Both the position numbers and the translations under genes were made by a program. The notes under the pieces are model-generated. The model searched no databases. It was not told the origin of the DNA and saw only the letters and a list, made by a program, of their open reading frames with translations. From contig RHLF01000001.1 of NCBI GenBank assembly GCA_003712125.1, positions 558,001-622,000 on the forward strand: 64,000 bases of DNA, given 5' to 3'. The stretch's first letter is position 1; every line of letters begins with the position of its first letter. Source of the stretch: Allomuricauda sp. GTDB lineage: Bacteria > Bacteroidota > Bacteroidia > Flavobacteriales > Flavobacteriaceae. Of the stretch, positions 42,645-49,962 are shown in pieces.

Positions 42645-43569
42645 CATTATCGTCAGTGCCATTTTGGTACTTATCTCTTGTAATGAGAAAAACAAGACCA
42701 CGGTCGAATCAGAAATAGATACGGGTTTTAAGCCATTGATCGAAGTTGAGGAGCTGGATAGTTTAACGGTTGACGAAGGTTATGCCATAATTGATTTTAG
42801 GCCAGTAGCTGCTTACGAAAAGGGTCATATACCCAATGCGCTGCACTTATGGTACAATGTCTTGGAAAATAAGGGATACCCTTACGGTGGCATGTTACCC
42901 TCCAAAACACAGCTTGAAAAGGTGCTCTCTGAAAAAGGAATTCAAGCTTCAGATACATTGATTTTATATGACGATCGAGGTTCTGTAAATGCGGCTCGAC
43001 TATGGTGGATGTTAGATCATTACGGCTTTGGGCAAATACGCATTTTAAATGGAGGTTTGGATGCCTATGTGGCAAATGATCACCTCCTAAGTCAAGAAGA
43101 ACCAAAGTCCGTGCCCAGCAACTTTATATTCCCAACTGCTGCACCTCAGCATTACATTTCCAAGGAGCAACTCTTAGACAAGGTGAAAAATGACAACAAG
43201 TTGGTTATCATTGATGCCAGGACCTCTGAAGAATATTTGGGCAAACGACAAAAAAAAGGTGCAAAAAGGGCTGGAAAAATACCAAACAGTCACAACCTGG
43301 AATGGGTTCAAAGTATTGACCCCATGAATTCGAAAAAGTTTTTGTCCTTGTCGCAGTTAGAAGATTTTTATGCACAGAACATCCCAGATAAGGAAGCAGT
43401 GATTGTTGTGTATTGCCACAGTGGTGCACGTTCCTCGCACACTACCTTTGTGTTGACGCAACTGTTAGGTTACAAAAACGTGTTCAATTATGATGGTTCT
43501 TGGACGGAGTGGAGTTATTTTGAAGACCTCCCCATAATAACAGAGGTCGAAACTGAAATTTTTGAATGA
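42628..43569 (+). CDS. Two-domain rhodanese (sulfurtransferase) lipoprotein
   Basis: A 313-residue protein with a lipoprotein signal (ISIIVSAILVLISC, Cys18). Two rhodanese domains follow. The first (about 35-155) has YDDRGSVNAARLWWML where the active Cys is lost. The second (about 170-305) carries the active-site loop CHSGARSSHT with Cys263. It is a thiosulfate or persulfide sulfurtransferase in the periplasm, probably feeding sulfane sulfur to acceptors beside SorAB. It overlaps both neighbours (17 and 4 bases), so it is firmly within the operon. Confidence 0.9.
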   Translation: MSLRISIIVSAILVLISCNEKNKTTVESEIDTGFKPLIEVEELDSLTVDEGYAIIDFRPVAAYEKGHIPNALHLWYNVLENKGYPYGGMLPSKTQLEKVLSEKGIQASDTLILYDDRGSVNAARLWWMLDHYGFGQIRILNGGLDAYVANDHLLSQEEPKSVPSNFIFPTAAPQHYISKEQLLDKVKNDNKLVIIDARTSEEYLGKRQKKGAKRAGKIPNSHNLEWVQSIDPMNSKKFLSLSQLEDFYAQNIPDKEAVIVVYCHSGARSSHTTFVLTQLLGYKNVFNYDGSWTEWSYFEDLPIITEVETEIFE

Positions 43570-44444
43570 TGCAGCAATATCTAGATGCCTTTATCAGCGC
43601 CTTCGAGGGTACCGTAAATTATACATGGAAATCTATCGTATTTGAAGTTCCTCTTTATAAAAATTTCTTTTGGGGCCTTGTAGCCATTTCCCTTTTGGTT
43701 TGGGTCTTGGAAATTCTTTTTCCTTGGCGCAAAGAGCAGTCCATTTTCAGAAAGGATTTTTGGCTGGACGCATTTTATATGTTTTTCAATTTCTTCATTT
43801 TTTCCATTGTAATTGCCGGGGTCTATAAAATTTTGGGCATCGTATTTGGACAGCTTGGTGTAACTGCGGAAAGTATCGCCCTTATCAACACCTCATCTTG
43901 GCCTGTATGGGCTGAACTGTTGTTGTTTTTTGTCTTGTTGGACTTTGTGCAGTGGATTACCCATATTGCCCTGCATAAATTCCCTGTTTTTTGGCGGTTT
44001 CATCAAGTACACCACAGTGTAAAGGAAATGGGTTTTGCAGCCCATCTACGCTACCATTGGATGGAAAACATCCTCTACAAACCATTAAAGACTTTTGGGG
44101 TGATGATATTGGGTGGTTTTGAACCCGAGCAAGCCTATATCGTGCACTTTGTTGCCATTGCTATCGGACATTTGAACCATGCCAATATCAAATTGACCTA
44201 TGGCCCGCTCAAGTATATTTTCAACAACCCGGTCATGCATTTGTACCACCATTCCTATGTATTGCCCGAAGGAAAATATGGTGTCAATTTTGGTCTAAGT
44301 CTCAGCGTATGGGACTATCTTTTTGGCACCCATCACATACCGGAAGACGGGGGTAAAATACCATTGGGATACCCAGGAGATGACCAAATGCCCAAAGGTT
44401 TTTGGGGCCAATTGGTCTACGGATTCAAGAAAATAAAATCGTAG
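43566..44444 (+). CDS. Sterol desaturase/fatty acid hydroxylase family protein
   Basis: A 292-residue membrane protein with about four helices and the di-iron histidine motifs: WITHIALHKFPVFWRFHQVHH (His-x3-His and His-x2-His-His), YHWME, GHLNHANI and LYHHSYVLPEGKYGVNFG. Members hydroxylate or desaturate lipid chains with oxygen. Its start overlaps the rhodanese stop by four bases (ATGA), so it belongs to the sulfite-oxidation operon, which is an unexpected partner. Confidence 0.9.
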   Translation: MMQQYLDAFISAFEGTVNYTWKSIVFEVPLYKNFFWGLVAISLLVWVLEILFPWRKEQSIFRKDFWLDAFYMFFNFFIFSIVIAGVYKILGIVFGQLGVTAESIALINTSSWPVWAELLLFFVLLDFVQWITHIALHKFPVFWRFHQVHHSVKEMGFAAHLRYHWMENILYKPLKTFGVMILGGFEPEQAYIVHFVAIAIGHLNHANIKLTYGPLKYIFNNPVMHLYHHSYVLPEGKYGVNFGLSLSVWDYLFGTHHIPEDGGKIPLGYPGDDQMPKGFWGQLVYGFKKIKS

Positions 44445-44510
44445 TTTCAACTTTTTCAGGTAAGGGATACCCCTTGCTAACATGCCTTTTTTTATGCTTA
44501 CCTTCATGAA

Positions 44511-46046
44511 ATGCTTCAGAAAGGAATCCATGTTGTAATCGTAATACTAGTTATGCTGTTTTTGGGGTGCGCCCCAAAAAAAGAAATTGCCATAAAACCG
44601 AACATCATTTTTATACTTGCTGATGACCTTGGTTATGGTGAGGTAGGCGCATATGGGCAAAAATTAATTCGAACACCCCATATGGATCAATTGGCCAACA
44701 ATGGAATGCTTTTCACCCAACATTATTCCGGTGCTCCCGTTTGTGCCCCATCCAGGTATATTTTTTTGACCGGACAGCATGCTGGTCATGCCTTCATTCG
44801 GGGTAATGACGAATGGAAAGAACGCGGTGACGTTTGGAACTATGAGGCTGTTTCTTTAGACCCCGCATTGGAGGGGCAAAGACCCATACCCGAAACAACA
44901 ATCACCTTGGCCAAACAATTAAAAGAAGTAGGATATGCAACCAGTATATTGGGGAAATGGGGGCTCGGGGCTCCACAAAGTTCTGGGGTGCCGAATTTGC
45001 AAGGTTTTGACTATTTCTATGGTTACAATTGCCAGCGCCAGGCACATAATTTATACCCACCCCATCTTTGGGAAAATGATGTAAAAGATTCTCTGAACAA
45101 TGCCCTAATCATTCCACACCAGAAATTGGATTCTCTGTTAAATCCGTATGAAGAAAGTAGCTACCAGGCCTTTACACAAAAAGACTATGCACCGGAAAAA
45201 ATACATCAAAAAGCCTTGCGATTTATCAAGGAAAACTCAGGGGCTCCTTTCTTTATGTATTATGCCTCACCATTGCCCCATTTGCCCTTACAAGCCCCCA
45301 AGGAATATGTGGATGACTATCGCAAAATTTTTGGCGATGAAGAACCTTATTTGGGCGACAAAGGATATTTTCCAAACCGATATCCCAGGGCTACCTACGC
45401 CGCAATGATCAGTTATTTAGATCAGCAAATTGGAGAATTGGTGACCACACTAAAAGAAGAAGGAATTTACGAGAATACCGTAATTATTTTTTCAAGTGAT
45501 AACGGTCCCACCTATACAGGTGGTGTGGATTTTGATTTTTTTGAAAGTTCAAAACCTTTTTCAAACGGTTATGGAAAAACAAAGGGCTTTGTCTATGAGG
45601 GGGGTATAAGAGTGCCCATGATCGTCAGTTGGCCCAATCATATCAAGGCCGGGAGTGTCAGTAGTCATATTTCATCCTTTTATGATTTAATGCCAACCAT
45701 TTGCGATCTTACCGGGGCGGCCCTTCCCTCAGCAATAGACGGTATGAGTTTTATGCCGGAATTGTTTGAAGAGGAACAACACACCCATGATTTTTTGTAT
45801 TGGGAATTTCCAAGCTATAAAGGCCAACAGGCCGTACGAATGGGAAGCTGGAAGGGCATTCGAAAAAATATATTTGATGGAAATCTAAACATCGAATTGT
45901 ACCATCTTGAAGAGGATCCCCAAGAACAAATCGATATTTCAGAAGCGCATCCAGAAATTGTACTCAAAATCAAAAGCATCATGCGCGAGGCACACAATCC
46001 TTCTGAAAATGAGCGCTTTCAGTTTAAAGAACTTGGAGATAACTAG
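44511..46046 (+). CDS. Arylsulfatase-type sulfatase lipoprotein
   Basis: A 511-residue protein with a lipoprotein signal (VVIVILVMLFLGC, Cys20). The sulfatase signature CAPSR is present (Cys78, to be converted to formylglycine) within GAPVCAPSRYIFLTGQHAGH. Other metal-site parts are FILADDLGYGEVGAYGQ and IFSSDNGPTY. It resembles the S1 arylsulfatases that cut sulfate esters from algal or animal glycans. It lies 66 bases after the hydroxylase gene and may have its own expression. The maturation enzyme is not in the window. Confidence 0.92.
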   Translation: MLQKGIHVVIVILVMLFLGCAPKKEIAIKPNIIFILADDLGYGEVGAYGQKLIRTPHMDQLANNGMLFTQHYSGAPVCAPSRYIFLTGQHAGHAFIRGNDEWKERGDVWNYEAVSLDPALEGQRPIPETTITLAKQLKEVGYATSILGKWGLGAPQSSGVPNLQGFDYFYGYNCQRQAHNLYPPHLWENDVKDSLNNALIIPHQKLDSLLNPYEESSYQAFTQKDYAPEKIHQKALRFIKENSGAPFFMYYASPLPHLPLQAPKEYVDDYRKIFGDEEPYLGDKGYFPNRYPRATYAAMISYLDQQIGELVTTLKEEGIYENTVIIFSSDNGPTYTGGVDFDFFESSKPFSNGYGKTKGFVYEGGIRVPMIVSWPNHIKAGSVSSHISSFYDLMPTICDLTGAALPSAIDGMSFMPELFEEEQHTHDFLYWEFPSYKGQQAVRMGSWKGIRKNIFDGNLNIELYHLEEDPQEQIDISEAHPEIVLKIKSIMREAHNPSENERFQFKELGDN

Positions 46047-46066
46047 GGTGCTCCCAATCGCTTAGT

Positions 46067-47476
46067 CTAGCTGCCAGAATTGGGACAAACAAAGTCCGTG
46101 GTGGCAATCCCTACCTTTTTAATAGCTGCAAAGCCCCCTGCAACATCAACCAAATTATGTATCCCCCTACTTTTTAAAATCGAAGCTGCAATTACGCTGC
46201 GATACCCCCCAGCACAATGCACATAAAATGTTTCGTCAGCCGGAAACTCGGCCAAATGATCGTTCAAGAAATCAAGCGGTGTCAAATTGGCGTCTGCAAC
46301 ATGTTCGGCATTGAATTCAGTTTCTTTGCGCACATCAAAAACAGGTATGTTTTGCGTAAGTCTTTCCTTAAAGGTATCAGCTGAAATGCTTTCGAGGGAA
46401 TCCACTTCCTTGCCAGCATCTTGCCAGGCCGCAACACCTCCTTTTAAATACCCCAAGGTACCATCGAAACCAACTCGTGACAATCGGGTAATTGCTTCTT
46501 CTTCTTTGCCTTCGGGAGCGATTAAAAGTATGGGCTGGTGCACATCGGCAATTAAAGCGCCTACCCAAGGTGCAAAACTTCCATTAAGACCAATAAAAAT
46601 AGACCTGGGGATATGGGCTTCGACAAAGTCATTTTGATGCCTTACATCAAGTACTACCGCTCCGGTTTCGTTGGCTGCTGTTTCAAAAGCTTCTGGAGAC
46701 AAGGCTTGTGTTCCTCGTTCAATCACTTCTTTTACATCTTCATAACCTTCTTTGTTCATTTTGACATTTAGCGGAAAGTATTGTGGGGGCGGCAAAAGGC
46801 CGTCGGTGACCTCCTTGACAAATTCTTCCTTGCTCATATCAGGTCGAAGCGCATAGTTCATTTTCTTTTGATTGCCCAAGGTATCCACCGTCTCTTTCAT
46901 CATATTCTTTCCACAGGCAGAACCCGCACCATGGGCGGGATATACGGTAATGTCATCGGCCAAAGGCATGATTTTTGTTCGCAGGCTGTCGTATAAAATA
47001 CCGGCTAAATCCTCTTGGGTCATATCGGTAGCCTTCTGCGCCAAATCAGGTCGCCCCACATCTCCCAAAAACAAGGTGTCACCACTAAAAATAGCATGGT
47101 CTTTTCCTTTGGCATCTTGCAAAAGGTACGTGGTGCTTTCCATGGTATGACCGGGGGTATGTAGCACTTTTATCGTCAATTCACCCACTTTGAATTCTTG
47201 GCCATCTTCAGCTACAATGCAATCAAAAGAAGGGTTTGCATTGGGGCCATAAATGATGGGGGCGCCAGTTTCTTTGGAAAGGGTTACGTGACCACTTACA
47301 AAATCGGCGTGAAAATGGGTCTCAAAAATGTATTTGATTTTTGCTTGGTCCCGTGCGGCCCGCTCAATATAGGGATGAACCTCACGCAAGGGATCAATTA
47401 TGGCTACTTCGCCTTTACTTTCTATATAGTAGGCCCCTTGGGCCAAACAACCTGTGTATATCTGTTCGATCTTCAT
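46067..47476 (-). CDS. Persulfide dioxygenase-rhodanese fusion (CstB-like)
   Basis: A 469-residue protein starting at the ATG at 47476 (MKIEQIYTGCLAQGAYYIES). A longer start at 47497 would lie inside the promoter -7 element. Residues 1-235 form an MBL-fold persulfide dioxygenase: HFHADF (His54, His56, Asp58), HTPGH with His110, GDTLFLGDVGRPDL with Asp133, and PAHG with His182. Rhodanese domain 1 (265-355) lacks the Cys (LIAPEGKEE). Domain 2 (365-460) has Cys421 in HCAGGYRS. It should oxidise persulfide sulfur to sulfite and handle thiosulfate. It has a dedicated Crp/Fnr-type promoter. Confidence 0.92.
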   Translation of the reverse strand: MKIEQIYTGCLAQGAYYIESKGEVAIIDPLREVHPYIERAARDQAKIKYIFETHFHADFVSGHVTLSKETGAPIIYGPNANPSFDCIVAEDGQEFKVGELTIKVLHTPGHTMESTTYLLQDAKGKDHAIFSGDTLFLGDVGRPDLAQKATDMTQEDLAGILYDSLRTKIMPLADDITVYPAHGAGSACGKNMMKETVDTLGNQKKMNYALRPDMSKEEFVKEVTDGLLPPPQYFPLNVKMNKEGYEDVKEVIERGTQALSPEAFETAANETGAVVLDVRHQNDFVEAHIPRSIFIGLNGSFAPWVGALIADVHQPILLIAPEGKEEEAITRLSRVGFDGTLGYLKGGVAAWQDAGKEVDSLESISADTFKERLTQNIPVFDVRKETEFNAEHVADANLTPLDFLNDHLAEFPADETFYVHCAGGYRSVIAASILKSRGIHNLVDVAGGFAAIKKVGIATTDFVCPNSGS

Positions 47477-47494
47477 AATCCACTTATTCTTTTG

Positions 47495-47502
47495 CAAAGT
47501 TA
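47495..47502 (-). promoter_or_regulatory. -7 element of the persulfide dioxygenase gene
   Basis: A perfect TAACTTTG on the minus strand, 18 bases ahead of the ATG at 47476 and 33 bp centre-to-centre from the palindrome at 47524-47539. Confidence 0.65.
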
Positions 47503-47523
47503 TTTATAACCCACTTAACTTAA

Positions 47524-47539
47524 GGTTACAAAAGTTACA
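47524..47539 (-). promoter_or_regulatory. Crp/Fnr-type operator ahead of the persulfide dioxygenase gene
   Basis: The minus strand reads TGTAACTTTTGTAACC, matching the site at 40876-40891 in 14 of 16 positions. It abuts the SulP stop codon, so the persulfide dioxygenase gene has its own regulated promoter rather than relying only on read-through. Confidence 0.72.
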
Positions 47540-49255
47540 TTAACGATATTGTAACGATACCTTTTTTTGAATCGCCGTTTTCTCCATTTTCCTCAAAGAA
47601 TCTTCATAGGCCTCGGCTGTTCGTACATAGATATTCTCTTCACCAATGACCTCCATAAAGCCGCTTTTCTTAAAAATATCGCGGATTGGCCCAATAGTAC
47701 CTGCAATCTTGAAGGTGATTCCTTTTTCCCTTAAATTCTCGACTACCTTTTCCAACTGTTTTAAGGCCGTACTATCAATATAATTTACAGGCTCTGCATT
47801 GAGGATCACATACCTCAGTTTCTCCCCTTTTTTTGAAACCTCTTTCATCAATACTTTTTTAAAGTATTGGATATTGGCAAAAAAGAGTTGCGCGTCAAAA
47901 CGCAGCATCAAAATTTCATCGTATTCTTCGGTGTCTTCTGGAAAGCGGTTTAGGTTTTTGAAATATTCCATCCCCTTAATTTTTCCCAAGACCGCAATAT
48001 GGGGTCTTGATGTTCGGTATACCAATAGCAATAATGAAAATAGCACCCCAAATATGATCCCTTGGGTAATTCCGATCAACAGCGTGGTCAAAAAGGTTAC
48101 CAAAAGCAACACAAATTCATCTTTTTGCTCTTTGTAGAGTTTGGCAGGATAATTCAAATCGATCAGACCATACACCGCAACCAAAATAATGGCTCCTAAA
48201 ACCGATTTGGGCAGGTATTGAAAATAGGGTGTCAAAAACACCAAGGTAAGGGCCACAACAACAGCACTAATGATCGAGGCCAAACCTGTTTTTGCCCCTT
48301 CAGAGACATTGACAGCTGTTCTAGAAAACCCGGCATTGGCAGGAAACGATTGAAAAAATGAGCCTATAATATTTGAGATTCCCAAGGCCCTGAGTTCTTG
48401 ATTGGGATTGGTATAAAATTCTTGGCTTTTTTCCTCTACGGCCTTGGCCATGCTCATGGCTTCCGCAAAGGCGATAAATGCCAAGGCCAAGCAAAGCGGA
48501 AAAGCCTGTATCAACATTTCCTTATCAATGTCATGCATGACAAAATTCGGTAAGCCTTCCGGAATTATACCCAGTATGGTCACATCGCCCTCTTGTTTCA
48601 TAAACAAATAGATTCCAATGATCGAAAGTATGACCACCAACATGGCACTCGGTAATTTTCTACTGACCTTCTTCAATACAACAATGACCAGTATGGCAAT
48701 GATTCCAATAGCCAAATCCCAGTAAATGATTTCAGAGAGTTTACCGCTCAAGGCAACTAGCGTATCTAAGGTTTTTGTGGCCTCGATTTGGATGCCAAAA
48801 AGGTATTTTAGTTGACTGACAGCAATGACCAAAGCTGCTGCAGAGGTGAATCCGCTTACTACGGGCCTCGAAAGAAAATTGGCCAAAAACCCCATTTTAA
48901 AAGCACCCATGACCAGTTGAAGCACCCCCACGAAAAAGGCCAAAAACAAGGCCATGGCTATGTATTCTCCTTCACTTGAAAGTTTCATGGCCGCCAAGCC
49001 CGAGGCTACGATAAGTGAGTCTAGGGCAACCGGTCCGACGGCCAACTTTCTGCTTGATCCTGTGAGGGCATACAAAAGATTGGGAACCAATGCTGCATAC
49101 AACCCGTAAACTGGAGGAAGACCGGCAATCATGGCATAGGCCATTCCTTGCGGGATGAGCATAATGCCCACCGTAAATCCCGCCGAAAAATCTCCAGCTA
49201 GATAACTTCGCTTATAATTGGGGAGCCATTCAAGTATCGGAAGGTATTTCTTCAC
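47540..49255 (-). CDS. SulP-family anion transporter with STAS domain
   Basis: A 571-residue inner-membrane protein. It has the SulP N-terminus (YLAGDFSAGFTVGIMLIPQGMAYAMIAGLPPVYGLYAAL), FPANAGFSRTAVN in the core, about 11-12 membrane segments, and a C-terminal STAS domain (about residues 435-550; YVILNAEPVNYIDSTALKQLEKVV). It transports sulfate or bicarbonate. In this island it could export sulfate made from sulfite (inference). It lies 18 bases after the Crp/Fnr gene on the same strand, so the two form one transcript. Confidence 0.93.
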   Translation of the reverse strand: MKKYLPILEWLPNYKRSYLAGDFSAGFTVGIMLIPQGMAYAMIAGLPPVYGLYAALVPNLLYALTGSSRKLAVGPVALDSLIVASGLAAMKLSSEGEYIAMALFLAFFVGVLQLVMGAFKMGFLANFLSRPVVSGFTSAAALVIAVSQLKYLFGIQIEATKTLDTLVALSGKLSEIIYWDLAIGIIAILVIVVLKKVSRKLPSAMLVVILSIIGIYLFMKQEGDVTILGIIPEGLPNFVMHDIDKEMLIQAFPLCLALAFIAFAEAMSMAKAVEEKSQEFYTNPNQELRALGISNIIGSFFQSFPANAGFSRTAVNVSEGAKTGLASIISAVVVALTLVFLTPYFQYLPKSVLGAIILVAVYGLIDLNYPAKLYKEQKDEFVLLLVTFLTTLLIGITQGIIFGVLFSLLLLVYRTSRPHIAVLGKIKGMEYFKNLNRFPEDTEEYDEILMLRFDAQLFFANIQYFKKVLMKEVSKKGEKLRYVILNAEPVNYIDSTALKQLEKVVENLREKGITFKIAGTIGPIRDIFKKSGFMEVIGEENIYVRTAEAYEDSLRKMEKTAIQKKVSLQYR

Positions 49256-49273
49256 TTTGTTTTGGTCTATTTT

Positions 49274-49906
49274 TTAATGATCTAAAAGTTCGATCTGGTT
49301 TCGGTTCATCCTTATTTTGCCGATTGTTTCCATCTTTTTTAATAGACGTGAAATTACGACACGCGAACTGTGCATATCATAGGCAATCTCTTGATGCGTC
49401 TTACTTATTGTATTATCCTTATTTAACGCTGCCTTTCGCTTTAAGTATTCTTCCAATCGTTCATCCATATTCATAAAGGCTATGCTGTCAACGGTATGCA
49501 AGAGTTCGTTCAAGCGATTGTGATAACTTTCAAAAACGAAGTTGCGCCATGAACGGTATTTGGAAGTCCACTCCTCCATTTTTTGAATGGGTACCATGAT
49601 CAGTTTCGCATCAGTCTCTGTAATGGCCCTTATTTCGCTTTGGGCATCCCTTAGACAGCAGGCCATGGTCATACTACAGGTATCGCCCTGTTCAAGGTAA
49701 TAGAGCAAGAGTTCATCGCCATCTGAGTCTTCACGAAGAATTTTGACCACGCCTTCCAAAAGCAGTGGCATAGAACGGATATAGGCTCCGATTTCAATTA
49801 ATTTGGATCCTGCTGAAACTTCTTTAAGCGTTCCAACCCTGGCGATCTCATCCAAAAGTTCTGCTTCGAATAAATCGCCAAAGCTGGTTTTCAACTCTTC
49901 TATCAC
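49274..49906 (-). CDS. Crp/Fnr-family regulator with a three-cysteine cluster
   Basis: A 210-residue regulator with an N-terminal cyclic-nucleotide-binding-like domain (about residues 10-125) and a C-terminal helix-turn-helix (168-200; ISKTHQEIAYDMHSSRVVISRLLKKME). It has only three Cys, all in the sensor-domain segment GDTCSMTMACCLRDA (77, 83, 84), suggesting thiol- or persulfide-based sensing rather than cAMP binding. It lacks the N-terminal Fnr iron-sulfur cluster. A matched palindrome precedes its own gene. It most likely activates the four promoters of the sulfur island. Confidence 0.9.
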   Translation of the reverse strand: MIEELKTSFGDLFEAELLDEIARVGTLKEVSAGSKLIEIGAYIRSMPLLLEGVVKILREDSDGDELLLYYLEQGDTCSMTMACCLRDAQSEIRAITETDAKLIMVPIQKMEEWTSKYRSWRNFVFESYHNRLNELLHTVDSIAFMNMDERLEEYLKRKAALNKDNTISKTHQEIAYDMHSSRVVISRLLKKMETIGKIRMNRNQIELLDH

Positions 49907-49910
49907 ATTA

Positions 49911-49918
49911 CGAAGTTA
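49911..49918 (-). promoter_or_regulatory. -7-like element of the Crp/Fnr gene
   Basis: TAACTTCG on the minus strand is one base from TAnnTTTG and lies directly ahead of the ATG at 49906, implying a leaderless or nearly leaderless transcript. It is 33 bp centre-to-centre from the palindrome at 49940-49955. Confidence 0.55.
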
Positions 49919-49939
49919 CGCAATACGGAAGTTACCATG

Positions 49940-49955
49940 GGTAACCAAGGTTACA
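49940..49955 (-). promoter_or_regulatory. Crp/Fnr-type operator ahead of its own regulator gene
   Basis: The minus strand reads TGTAACCTTGGTTACC; its arms match the site at 40876-40891 in 11 of 12 positions. A second overlapping palindrome, GTTACC-ATG-GGTAAC (49931-49945), shares one arm. Confidence 0.72.
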
Positions 49956-49962
49956 GGAATAC

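Noticed and set aside
44445-44510. GGTAAG...CTTACC inverted repeat before the sulfatase gene
   Set aside because: The arms are six bases with a loop of about 30 bases and no T-run or promoter relation; probably chance.
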